Shown here: positions 31,631 to 43,191 of the stretch, in pieces
Numbering within the stretch: the stretch's first letter is position 1
How the letters are laid out: every line of letters begins with the position of its first letter
Assembly: GCA_039519185.1 (NCBI GenBank)
Contig: CM076854.1
Location: 158,096,166 to 158,160,165, forward strand
DNA length: 64,000 nt
Direction of reading: 5' to 3'
Source of the DNA: Astragalus membranaceus
Taxonomy: Eukaryota > Streptophyta > Magnoliopsida > Fabales > Fabaceae
Made by a program: the position numbers and the translations under genes
The notes under the pieces: generated by a model
Database searches by the model: none
Seen by the model: the letters and a program-made list of their open reading frames with translations, nothing else
Told to the model about the DNA's origin: nothing

Positions 31631-31659
31631 ATTAGGGCACAAAAGGGGAATGAGACTTA

Positions 31660-32160
31660 CAATGAGAAGCTTATGTAGTTCACTGGGAAATTTCTTCTAC
31701 TTGGGCCACACAATAGTGTACATTTGGGCAACTTTGTGAAGGATAAGCTTGAGAGTCTCGAGAAAACCCCACACTGGGGCAAGTTTCGTAAGACCTTTAA
31801 GAGTCAAACGTTTCTTGTTACATCAGGTAGTATTCTCTCAGGGCAATGTCTTTCACCAGAATGAGGAAAAATCCTTACCATACCCTACATCCGTCAAGTG
31901 CACTCTTGTGAGCAACAACTTTCACCAGTACTGGGGCAAAACCTGTGTAAGACCTGTCATGAGTCAAAAGTTTCTTTTCCACACCTGAGCTGTTTGAAGC
32001 AAAATCTTTGCAGGTCCTTTCACGAGTCAACCGTTGTTTGGTACACCTGTGTAGCCTTCTCTTGGGGCAATACCTTCTACTAACACCGGGGCAAAAGTGT
32101 TTGCATAACCGTGAGTTAGATTTTGCTTGCTACCTCTGGAAGTCTCCCCTATGGTAAAAC
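31660..32160 (+). repeat. Diverged repeats of about 120 bp
   Basis: Recurring phrases CTGGGGCAA, GTAAGACCT, GAGTCAAACGTTTCTT or GAGTCAAAAGTTTCTT and CACCTG(A/T)G show several old copies of one unit. Non-coding. Confidence 0.55.
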
Positions 32161-32835
32161 TTGTTTTCAATACCCAGCCAATTCCCAGCAAGTCAGGCAC
32201 CTCAAGTAAATGGAATCCCCAATAAACTCGAGGTTGCCATAATACCTTTTTTCCCTACCATCCTGTGTCGCCTTTGTCTTTCCTATGTTTTCCCTCCAAA
32301 ATACCCTCCACTTTCAAACCAAAAATCCAAACCCAAAAAGTTCCAGCTCTTAAATACCTGTGAATCCATGCATGCTCATTAAGTAATGCTTCAAAAATAG
32401 TCAACTTGGAATCAGTAATGTGATTTAGAGAGCTAATGACAATCAAAAAAAGAAGAGAGAGAAGGTCAAATTTGAGGGTGATTTGCTTGAAAGGAGAGAA
32501 GTGGTCATAAAAAGAGAAAAAGGGCCTAAGCAAGTTAGCTGTGTTGAGGATAAACTTCCATATGAGGACAAGCTTGATTGGTTTCAAATAAAGCCTGCAC
32601 AAAAAGAAAAAATTCTCAGTGAATCCAACTTTCAAGACAAGTGCATCTTAATTTCAACTCAAGATCATGCATAATTCATGCATTTCATGTCATAGTCTGC
32701 ATACATTTCATGTCCATCCATGCATTCCACTTCATGATTAGAATCATACATTTGTGTTCAGTACTTTGTAAATAAAGTAACAAAAAAAAGAGTCCTCCAA
32801 AGCAAGACGTGCATTGACACTGCTTTACTTCTCAT

Positions 32836-33180
32836 GCCGACGGTTCAGCCCTGGCATTCCCCTTCTCATCCTCGTGCTAACGGTTCAGCCCTGGCATTTG
32901 TCTTTTTAATTTTTTTGCTAACGGTTCAGCCCTGGCGTTGTCGTTTAAATTTCGTGCTAACGGTTTAGCCCTGGTACAGCTTTACCTTTCATGCTAACGG
33001 TTCAGCCCTGGCATTTTCTTTTAGACTTTGTGCTAACGGTTCAGCCCTGGCATTGCTTTACCTTTCATGCTAACGGTTCAGCCCTGGCATTTGTCTTTTT
33101 AAATTTCTTGCTAACGGTTCAGCCCTGGCATTGTCTTTTAAATTTCGTGCTAACGGTTCAGCCCTGGCACTGCTTTAATT
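32836..33180 (+). repeat. Tandem repeats, older type (ACGGTTCAGCCCTGGCA)
   Basis: Nine units of about 38-40 bp with the core GCTAACGGTTCAGCCCTGGC. They pass into the next array, whose core GCTATCGGTCTCGCCCTGGC differs at four positions. Confidence 0.85.
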
Positions 33181-35490
33181 TTCATGCTATCGGTCTCGCC
33201 CTGGCATTGTCTTTAATTTTCCTGCTATCGGTCTCGCCCTGGCATTGTGTTTAAAATTTTGTGCTATCGGTCTCGCCCTGGCATTGTCTTTAATTTTCAT
33301 GCTATCGGTCTCGCCCTGGCATTGTCTTTAATTTTGTGCTATCGGTCTCGCCCTGGCATTGTCTTTAATTTTCTTGCTATCGGTCTCGCCCTGGCATTGT
33401 CTTTAATTTTGTGCTATCGGTCTCGCCCTGGCATTGTCTTTAATTTTCATGCTATCGGTCTCGCCCTGGCATTGTCTTTAATTTTCATGCTATCGGTCTC
33501 CCCCTGGCATTGTCTTTAATTTTGTGCTATCGGTCTCGCCCTGGCACTGTCTTTAATTTTCCTGCTATCGGTCTCGCCCTGGCATTGTCTTTAATTTTCA
33601 TGCTATCGGTCTCGCCCTGGCATTGTCTTTAATTTGGTGCTATCGGTCCCGCCCTGGCATTGTCTTTAGTTTTCATGCTATCGGTCTCGCCCTGGCATTG
33701 TCTTTAATTTTCTTGCTATCGGTCTCGCCCTGGCATTGTCTTTAATTTTGTGCTATCGGTCTCGCCCTGGCATTGTCTTTAATTTTCATGCTATCGGTCT
33801 CGCCCTGGCATTGTCTTTAATTTTCATGCTATCGGTCTCGCCCTGGCATTGTCTTTAATTTTGTGCTATCGGTCTCGCCCTGGCACTGTCTTTAATTTTC
33901 CTGCTATCGGTCTCGCCCTGGCATTGTCTTTAATTTTCATGCTATCGGTCTCGCCCTGGCATTGTCTTTAATTTGGTGCTATCGGTCCCGCCCTGGCATT
34001 GTCTTTAGTTTTCATGCTATCGGTCTCGCCCTGGCATTGTCTTTAATTTTGTGCTATCGGTCTCGCCCTGGCATTGTCTTTAGTTTTCATGCTATCGGTC
34101 TCGCCCTGGCATTGTCTTTAATTTTGTGCTATCGGTCTCGCCCTGGCATTGTCTTTAATTTTCATGCTATCGGTCTCACCCTGGCATTGTCTTTAATTTT
34201 CATGCTATCGGTCTCGCCCTGGCATTGTCTTTAATTTTGTGCTATCGGTCTCGCCCTGGCATTGTCTTTAATTTTCATGCTATCGGTCTCGCCCTGGCAT
34301 TGTCTTTAATTTTGTGCTATCGGTCTCGCCCTGGCATTGTCTTTAATTTTCATGCTATCGGTCTCGCCCTGGCATTGTCTTTAATTTTCCTGCTATCGGT
34401 CTCGCCCTGGCATTGTGTTTAAAATTTTGTGCTATCGGTCTCGCCCTGGCATTGTCTTTAATTTTCATGCTATCGGTCTCGCCCTGGCATTGTCTTTAAT
34501 TTTGTGCTATCGGTCTCGCCCTGGCATTGTCTTTAATTTTCTTGCTATCGGTCTGGCCCTGGCATTGTCTTTAATTTTGTGCTATCGGTCTCGCCCTGGC
34601 ATTGTCTTTAATTTTCATGCTATCGGTCTCGCCCTGGCATTGTCTTTAATTTTCATGCTATCGGTCTCGCCCTGGCATTGTCTTTAATTTTGTGCTATCG
34701 GTCTCGCCCTGGCACTGTCTTTAATTTTCCTGCTATCGGTCTCGCCCTGGCATTGTCTTTAATTTTCATGCTATCGGTCTCGCCCTGGCATTGTCTTTAA
34801 TTTGGTGCTATCGGTTCCGCCCTGGCATTGTCTTTAGTTTTCATGCTATCGGTCTCACCCTGGCATTGTCTTTAATTTTGTGCTATCGGTCTCGCCCTGG
34901 CATTGTCTTTAGTTTTCATGCTATCGGTCTCGCCCTGGCATTGTCTTTAATTTTGTGCTATCGGTCTCGCCCTGGCATTGTCTTTAATTTTCATGCTATC
35001 GGTCTCACCCTGGCATTGTCTTTAATTTTCATGCTATCGGTCTCGCCCTGGCATTGTCTTTAATTTTGTGCTATCGGTCTCGCCCTGGCATTGTCTTTAA
35101 TTTTCATGCTATCGGTCTCGCCCTGGCATTGTCTTTAATTTTGTGCTATCGGTCTCGCCCTGGCATTGTCTTTAATTTTGTGCTATCGGTCTCGCCCTGG
35201 CATTGTCTTTAATTTTCATGCTATCGGTCTCGCCCTGGCATTGTCTTTAATTTTCATGCTATCGGTCTCGCCCTGGCATTGTCTTTAATTTTGTGCTATC
35301 GGTCTCGCTCTGGCATTGTCTTTAATTTTGTGCTATCGGTCTCGCCCTGGCATTGTCTTTAATTTTCATGCTATCGGTCTCGCCCTGGCATTGTCTTTAA
35401 TTTTGTGCTATCGGTCTCGCCCTGGCATTGTCTTTAATTTTGTGCTATCGGTCTCGCCCTGACATTGTCTTTGATTCATGCTACTAGTTT
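33181..35490 (+). repeat. Tandem array of about 60 units, 37/38 bp, before the 3' LTR
   Basis: Units alternate between endings TTTTG (37 bp) and TTTTCA (38 bp) around the constant core GCTATCGGTCTCGCCCTGGC. The combined length keeps a frame for stretches of up to 90 codons (IGLALALSLI, CYRSRPGIVFN), but this is a by-product of the 75-bp pair. Shared rare variants show larger segments copied within the array: spacings of 1,168 bp (33,247 and 34,415), 829 bp (33,962 and 34,791) and 339 bp (33,633 and 33,972). Degenerate units run to about 35,560. Confidence 0.92.
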
Positions 35491-35689
35491 CGCCCTGACA
35501 TTGTTTTGAAACTTCGTGCTATCAATTCAGCTCTGGCACTGTTTGTATTTCTTGTTACCCATTTAACTTTAACAGTCAAAAGACAATTGTGCATATTTCA
35601 CCGATTAAAATTGAGGTTCATATCTGTACTTATTCCTTACTTTGATAAAACAAGAAAACATAGTTTTATGTATTATCTCGCAAGAAAGT

Positions 35690-35706
35690 AAGCACAGAGG
35701 GGCAAC
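35690..35706 (+). promoter_or_regulatory. Polypurine tract of the Ogre-like element
   Basis: AGCACAGAGGGGCAAC directly before the 3' LTR; expected primer for plus-strand synthesis. Confidence 0.7.
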
Positions 35707-36754
35707 TGTGAACACCCAATTTTAACCGGTACATTTTTTTACTTTTTCAAAAAATCACAAAAATACGTTTTTCGCGTATATTTGATTCCTAATCCCTCGA
35801 ATAGGTCATTTTGCGCTAATTTACTAATTTTGCGTTATTTTTACTTTTTTTAGTGGTTAAACAAAAATTAAAAAAATATATGCTAATTCAAAAAATTACA
35901 AAGTAAATTTAATTTATTTTTCTTGTTGCAATATCTTTAATTAAAAAACGAAAATAAAAAAATAAAATAGATATGAAATAATACAAATTACAAAATAAAA
36001 TAAAAAAAGGGAGGTGCAATAATAAAAATTATTATTACAAAAAAAAGTAGTCGCTTTTTGGGTATTTTCGGAGGTTGTTTTTTCTACTTTTGCGAAGGCA
36101 ATTTCTCTCTCCTCAGACCTCGTTTCGACGATCCGAACGGTAAAAGTGAAGAGGGATGTCTCACGAACCTGGTGTCCAAAAAACGAAGATGATCCAACGG
36201 TTAACGAATCCGGAATCGCACCTTTACGGTGAGAGGTTTGAGAAAAACGGACCAAAAACTGCAGCTATTGCGAAGGCAATTTCTCTCTCCTCAGACCTCG
36301 TTTTGACGATCCGAACGGTGAAAGTGAAGATATATGTCTCACGAACCTACTGTCAAAAAACCAAGACGATCCAACGGTTAACGAATCCGGAATCGCGCTT
36401 TTACGGTGACAGGTTTGAGAAAAACGGGAATTGTGTTCTCTAAGTGGGAATTGTTTTCTCTATCTTGTTTTAGTCCCACATTGCTTGCAAGAAACAACAA
36501 CCCTATAGAAATTGACTATAAAAGAGGTTGAGAGGTGAAGGTTTGGAGGAGGAGTCATTGGCAGATTAAGTGATCTTTTGGGCTAGCCTTTTGCGGTCCA
36601 GACACTAAAAGTCTGTCTTTGATTAGTTTGTAATTTTTTTGTTGAATCGGTTTTTTTCGGTTCTCAAAGCAGTCCGATTCGCAGTTGACTTGGTCAGACT
36701 GCTCGGTCCGGTTCGGCGTTCCTCGCGTTCATCAGCTTGAGGTTAGTTTTGTAT

Positions 36755-36785
<31 letters not shown>

Positions 36786-38285
36786 TATCTACTTGTTTAT
36801 TTATTTAGTTATTTATGTACATATTTATTGATTAGTTATTTTTTTCTTTAGTTTCTTTTTGTATATCTTTATTTTATGCTTGATATAAACCCTAGGGTAG
36901 AAGACTATTATTTTCTGTATATGTGTTTGTTTGTTTTGCAGCTAGGGGGTATATTTAACATTTTACTCCTACACACACTCCACCATCACACTTCTGCACA
37001 CATGTGAGAATAGTCCTATACCCGGACTAGAGAATAACCTAAGTTAGAACGAGACTGCGTAGTGATGGCCTACTGGATGTGCGTCCTGTTGGGTGGTCAC
37101 GAAAGTCTCACCTAGAGTTTGGTCCCTCTTGAGAATGCTGACACTCCTAATAGCTTGCCTATTGTTGTTGATCAGTGTTCTTAATTGGGGTCGTTGGCTC
37201 TAGGAACCTTATTTAGGACTCTATAGAGCTACCTTTGAGAGGTTCACTTGATAGAAAAAGCCTTAGATCTATTCCCAAAGGGACCCCTCTAGGACACAAA
37301 GGAGCTTAATACTTTTGCATTCAAGCAAACAATAATACAACTCCCTTTTTGCAAACTGCACCCCATTTTACTATTGCACCCTCTGTTTTCGTTTTTATTA
37401 TTTCCTTTTACAAAAAACCTATAAAAATAAATAGATAAATATTTCATTTTCAAAAAAATATAAATAGGGGACTAAATCGACTGTACAGTCGGGTTAGTCA
37501 GCTTTTTAGGTTACTAATGAACCGTTACGGATCATGTCCTAAAATCCCTATTTAAAACAAATAATTTCTAAATCAAAATAAACACAAACATATTTCTTTC
37601 CATAAATCAAAAACTCCATTTTTCGAAAATAGGGGACTAAGCCGACTGTACAGACGGGTTAGTCAGTATTCTAGGATAAATGAACCGTACGGTTCAAGAG
37701 TCCTAAAATCCCTATTCAAATAAAATCAAACCAACACACATAAAATCATTTTCCAAAACTCCAAAAACTCCATTTTTATAAAATAGGGGACTAAGTCGAC
37801 TGTACAGACGGGTCAGTCAGCGTTCTAGGATGGATGAGCCGTACAGCTCAATAATCCTAAAACCCCTATATTAAAAAATACCAACCAACAAAATTTTTCA
37901 GGAAGAACTACGTGACTTTTGAGTTCCTCATTGCACCAGAGGATACGTAGGAGCGGGGCTTCCCCGTCAAGTCAAAATTAAACCTTTCTAAATTAGCCCT
38001 TATTATTCTCTACTATTTTATTTTTGGGTAAAACAAATAAATTCGTAATTTATATTTGCACAATCAGATTTAGGGTAACTGTCTTAGGACGGATGTACTA
38101 GGGGTGTAGTGGAATTAAGTTTTCGCCCTTCTCTATGCATAACCGACTCCCGAATCCAACCTAGTTTACGCAGACCATTAATTTTAAGGTAGGTTTTTCT
38201 CAATTTTCCCTATTTAATAAATTGGGTGGCGACTCCCTGAAATATCGATTTTTGGGCCGTCTAAGTCGGGATCCCGGTCACGACA
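35707..38285 (+). repeat. 3' LTR of the Ogre-like element
   Basis: Same length as the 5' LTR and identical wherever compared, including the ATTT microsatellite (34 bp in both). Confidence 0.9.
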
Positions 38286-38401
38286 GAGGGGTTATCCGTC
38301 TTGGTGCAGAAGCACTAAGGTGCAGATGCACAGTCGAAATGCTTCTAGTGCAGATGCACTGTGTTTTTCCCGGTGCAGAAGCATCAACTGCAGATGCACT
38401 G

Positions 38402-40108
38402 AACAAACACTTGACACCAATTGCTACTAACCTAGCCTTATACTTCTCCACTTCCCCAGATTCATTGAGCTTGGTTTTATAGATCCACTTGACACCAATT
38501 GCTGAGGCATTTAGTGGTAACTTGACTAATTTCCAGGTGTTGTTTCTTTCAATTGACTCCATTTCAGTGTCCATTGTCTGTTGCCAAATCTGAAGCTGAG
38601 ATGCATCTTCATAGTTGGTAGGATCCTCAGTGATAAATGCTGCAAAACTCATTTCACCGTCATCAATTGAGGCTTCATTAGTTTCATAGTCATTTAACCA
38701 TGCAAGTGGTTTCCTTGTTCTCTTTTGAGTATCATCAATCACAGCTTCTTCTTGGTTATTATTAGTCTCTGCTTCTTCTTGAACACTGCCCTGTACACCA
38801 TTTGATCCTTTTGCAGGTGGTTCATTGTGAGTGATGCTACTTCTATCACACTGTCTCTTGTGTTAACTTCTTCAAGTTCTTCTACATCACTGCTCCTCAA
38901 TTCATGATCCTTGCTGAGTTTAGAGTCATGTCGCTGCCATTTTCTGCTTCCATGAACTCCACATCCCTGCTAATAATAACTTTCTTGGTGACAGGATTAT
39001 ACAATTTATATGCTTTGGATTCTTCACTCAAACCCAGCAAAACACACTTAACACTTCTATCATCAAGTTTTGATCTATGCACATCAGGGACATGAGCAAA
39101 AGCAATACTTCCAAAAATCCTAAAGTGACCGACAGAAGGTTTGGTACCAGACCATGCTTCCTCTGGTGTACAGTTTTTTACAGAGAATGTGGGGCTTCTA
39201 TTAAGTACATAGACTGACCAATTTACTGCCTCAGGCCAAAATTTCTCAGGGACATTTTTTCAGAGAACATACATCTTACCATATTCATTATAGTCCTATT
39301 TTTTCTCTCAGCCACCCCATTTTGTTGGGGTGTATATGCTGCAGTCAATTTCCTCTTAATGCCATGTTTTTCACAAAAATATGTGAATTCAAACGAATTA
39401 TACTCCCCCCTCTATCAGCTCTTAGGCATTTAATTGTCTCACCAGATTCTTTTTCAACTAGAGTTTTAAACTTCTTGAAAATTTCTAATGCAGTGGACTT
39501 TTCAGACATAAAATATACCCACCCTTTCCTACTAAAGTCATCAATGAAGGTTATGAAATACCCACCCTTGTGACTATTGGACTCTGGTCTGATGGGTCCA
39601 CAAATATCTGAATGAACAAGTTCAAGAATTCTAGTTGCCGTCCATGTGCTTTCTTTGGGTATGATCTCTCTGTGGTTCTTCCCTTTGAGACAATCACTGC
39701 ATTCCTTCTCTGATTCTGCTAATTCTGGCAGTCCTCTGACCATTGCCTTCTGTTTCAATGTCTTCAGCCCTTTGTAACTCAAATGCTCGTATCTGCAGTG
39801 CCACAAATGACTGAGATCCCCATGTTCTCTTTTCAGACAGGAAGGCTCAATTGTATCCACATGTCCAGTTATGAGAAACATGCGATTGTTTCTCATACTG
39901 CTGGTGATAATCAGGCCTTTTTCATTGTGATACACTTTGCACTTGTCATCTTTGAGCACCACAGCTAAGCCTTTTTATTGAAGTTGTCCAATACTTAGGA
40001 GATTGCTCTTCAATTCAGGAATATAAAACACACCTGAAATGATTTGCACTCTCCCTTGTATCTTCAATTTTTTTTTTGGATACACCCTTGTATCTTCAAT
40101 TTCACACT
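38402..40108 (-). pseudogene. Copia pol remnant: integrase and start of RT
   Basis: Right to left: the end of the protease linker (IPELKSNLLSIGQLQ), the pre-integrase zinc region (WHCRYEHLSYKGL...CSDCLKGK, an HHCC pattern), the integrase core with HSDICGPI and CLRADRGGS, AAYTPQQNGV at about 39,340, and at the left the RT entry NNTWKLVKLP...KYKARLVA. Stops and frame changes occur, e.g. at about 39,965 and between 39,345 and 38,910. After KARLVA the sequence leaves Copia at about 38,425. Confidence 0.85.
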
Positions 40109-40113
40109 GCCCT

Positions 40114-43100
40114 TGTAACACCCTGAATTTTTACTTCCTTTGTGTGTATTATAATTGTGTATTTACTTTATGTGAAACAATAATTAGTTTAGTATATAGA
40201 GAGTGTTTTTAAGAAAAATAATTTTGTAGAACTAAAGAGAAATATTATAAAAGGCTATCAATTTTTTTTAAAAAACTCTATCAAATTATAACTAAAAAGT
40301 ATCTATCAGTGTAATTTGGGACTGCACAAAAAAGTCCAACCTTATCGGAAACGTTTGAAATTTAGTTCGTTAAGTTCTATAAAATATAAAGATCAAAATT
40401 GTATCTGCAGAATTTTATTTACCTGAAAATACGTTTTTTATTATTACCGGTATAGCAAATAAGTAATTAATAAAAGATGAAAAATGAATGTGTGGTTTAA
40501 AAGAGGTTAACAGAAAACTTTTAATTACCGGTACGTATATGTTCTTTCCACCAAGAGACTGACTGGACCACTATAAATAGACCTTTACCCTTCGCTTTAC
40601 AAACACACACTTTCACTCTCTTGATACGGAAGCAAAGCTTTCACTTTCACTCATGAGGTTTTTTTTCTTCATCTCAATCTATTTCCTCTTTCTTGTCTCT
40701 TGTAGTACTTTACTCTTTTGGTACAGCTTTAGTTCTCTTCTACTGTCTTTACTTTTAGCACAAAACCAAAATTTTAGTACTCCCAGTATACTACTCCTTT
40801 CTTTAATACTTTTATATTATTCCTTTACTCTTAGAAATCAAAACCTTTTACGATGAGAATGAAACTAACCTCAATATACTAAATGATGCATCTCTATTCA
40901 CTTCCTTTCACATTAGATATCCCTTTTGTACAAGAACATGTAGAACATATGATGTTTAAAGTTTAAATTCAATTTTTAAAATTTTAATTAATATTTTGGT
41001 TATTATCTCTTTTTTTCAAATATTAGGATATGCTGTAGCTAATTTATTTATGGCATTGTTTTAAAGTGGGATTCAAAAGCTTGATTAAAATAAATGATGG
41101 ACTAAACTAAATACTTATATGCACACGTTTCATGTACAGATAAGCACCTATTTTTTTTTATTCATTAGTTTGATTATATAAACTTAAATGAATGATACTT
41201 AAACCCAAATAACAAGTAGATAAACACCGGTAGTAAACGACATTTTTAATACTCGAAGAAAAAAAAGGGGAGAACTTTAACTATGAAATTTTATAGTCAT
41301 GAATATAGTAAATTAAGACATAATTGTTTTGATGAGTAATAGGTATTGTGGAATTTGAAGCAAGTGAGAGTCATCATGCTAGTTTGGAAAAAATTCAAGA
41401 TAAGGGGAAATACTAATAATAAGTTGATGGGCACAAATTGTGTGTTGCTTGTATATATATTATTTAGATATTCTTAAGTGATTTGTGTGATTTTGATTTG
41501 TTTGAGTTATTTGCAAATGTGTCAAAATAAATACATTGTGAATTTGGTCGAGAGTATTAGTTGTCTAGTTACTTAGTGATATGACTTATGAGGATTGATT
41601 AATTAAGGTATATCTCACAAGTTGTTTTATGGATTCTAAGGACTGAATTGTCAAGTTGTTTATGAATTAGATTAGTAAGACTGATGATTTTACTAAGAGC
41701 TATTACAGGATGTTTCTTATAGTACTATCAAGTATATAAGACTGAGGATAGGTTCGGTTGGGTCGACTACAGACCTTCTGGGGGCACTTGTGTTTCGAAC
41801 TCCTACCAATGGTCAGTTGTAGCATCTCTGGCTGGGGGAAATCGTACTACCCGACACGGTGAGTCTGACTGTACAAGACTATCTATAATAAGGTGCAGCG
41901 CTCGGGCCAGAATGATTGGGGTATAGATTGGATATCTTCTCATTGCAAACAATCATGTTATGACAGTTGAAACGGCCTTACGCTCAAGATGATAGAGAAA
42001 TCTCCATGGAGTAGGTTGAGTATATTATTTCTAGTTAGCAGACTAACCCTGTTGATGGATTACAGGATAACTGTGATATTTAGTTTATTTAACTAATTAT
42101 CGATAATTGATTTCACTAGACTGTTAGTCATGTTTGCAGGATTTGGTGATTGTGTGCGATTAATTTCTTAATCTTGATCTAGTCTGATGTGGGTCACTTA
42201 TTAAGTCTATATATTATTATTGCTTATGATTGTATCCTATTATATGTAACTTGTGTAACCATCGTGTTGCAAACTTGTGTACGAGTATTTCACCCTTACA
42301 TTTCAGATGACGACGGGAGGACCCTTGGGTCATTCGGGACACCGACAGATTAAGTTTTTAGAGGACGAGTGTGAGCCCATCTGGGAGGTCAATGTAGTAG
42401 CCCAGACTTTAACCTACACTGGTCTTTGTAAGAACAACAGATGGAATTGGGGGAATACCAATGACCTCGATTACTTCCCACTTGACCTTAGAGATAGAGT
42501 TGTCTATGGACAGGATGATAGAGGCGCTGATACCAGATGTGGTGGTTCCTCATGTAGTAGTACCTGATGCTGTAGTTCCCGAGATTTTTGTTCATGAAGC
42601 TGTAGTCCCAGTTCCTGCTGTACCTGGGGAGGGACCGTCTGATGGTCCCGGTAGTGGTGATACCAATGGGGATCTCCCCAACGGTTATCATTAGCACCTG
42701 TGTGATGTTGGTTTTATTTTATAACTTTTTGGAGGTTAGGGTATAAAATTTTTGTGGGATTTATGATGGATTGTATTCTCTTATAACTCTATATTTTGAG
42801 GCAGTAACTATCAGGTATTTCGGTATAGTAACCTGACTGCTTAGGACTTAGTCTGACTTATGATAGATATAACCTCGTAGGACGTACTACCTTTTGGATA
42901 TTTATGTAAGATATGGTACTTAGTTGTTGAACCTTTGTAAGCCCGAGGGCATGATCATGACATGATAGATGATGACCATATATGATGCATATATATTTTA
43001 TGATATTTGTATGATATGATTTTCCTTTATTTCTCCCCAAACATTTAGAAAATTATTTTTACATAAGTTGAGAATTTTGAACTCATATCTACTTTGAACC

Positions 43101-43186
43101 AATAGATTTTTCAGAAGAAATTAGAGATGGAATTATTATTTAAGTGTAGCACCACTTTTAAAGGTTAGGAAAAAGGGGGTGTTAGA
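40114..43186 (+). mobile_element. Solo LTR, chromovirus-like (TGTAACACCC)
   Basis: The 3,073-bp piece begins TGTAACACCC and ends GGGTGTTAGA (CA changed to GA), with a perfect 5-bp duplication GCCCT outside (40,109-40,113 and 43,187-43,191). A TATA box CTATAAATAG (40,571-40,580) supports plus orientation. No gag-pol. Ends and length fit chromovirus LTRs of the Tekay/Del type as I know them. An open frame of 88 codons from 42,304 (MTTGGPLGHSGHRQIKF...) has no motif that I recognise. Confidence 0.82.
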
Positions 43187-43191
43187 GCCCT

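Larger units (their letters stand above)
26441..38285 (+). mobile_element. Non-autonomous Ogre-like LTR retrotransposon, young
   Basis: Two LTRs of equal length (2,579 bp; 26,441-29,019 and 35,707-38,285) that look identical at every place compared. The primer site TGGCGACTCCACTGGGGAC (29,022-29,040) is the tRNA-Arg type of Ogre/Tat elements, and a purine tract (AGAGGGGCAAC) precedes the 3' LTR. The 6.7-kb inside has no gag or pol frame, so mobilisation would need proteins from a relative. It holds stem-loop repeats (30.9 and 31.5 kb), diverged 60-120-bp repeats (31.1-32.2 kb) and a long tandem array (32.8-35.5 kb). The flanks GTGGG (26,436-26,440) and GAGGG (38,286-38,290) agree at four of five bases. 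Confidence 0.88.
23888..38400. mobile_element. Unclassified inserted repeat in the Copia pol gene (split by further insertions)
   Basis: Non-Copia sequence begins at about 23,888 (GTGTGTGGAAATATGTGCAA, then GATCGAACCCACAGGGAG, a motif I have seen in many plant repeats) and ends at about 38,400. With the CACTA-type and Ogre-like insertions removed about 1.5 kb remains. It contains diverged internal repeats: the short near-palindrome GTGCAGATGCAC occurs at about 24,155, 25,953, 38,325 and 38,360, each in similar context, with GAAG(T/A)..AGTTGT(C/A)AATTCCTT blocks after the first two. No coding capacity seen. About 50-60 residues of the Copia RT are absent at the junction. Confidence 0.5.

Noticed and set aside
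33247..35063. Open frames of 60-90 codons in the tandem array (repeating IGLALALSLI and CYRSRPGIVFN)
   Set aside because: They follow from a 75-bp pair of units having no stop in one frame; unit variants and length changes break the frame, and there is no start context or family match.
32836..35490. CRISPR-like array
   Set aside because: Units are directly adjacent with no unique spacers, and the context is a plant retrotransposon.
40653..40856. Small membrane protein after a TATA box at 40.57 kb
   Set aside because: The TATA box belongs to the LTR; the frame is Leu/Phe/Ser-rich from T-rich sequence and is not conserved as far as I can judge.
42277..42697. A host gene in the chromovirus-like LTR
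   Set aside because: The 88-codon frame has no known domain and lies inside an LTR with exact target duplications; kept only as a note there.
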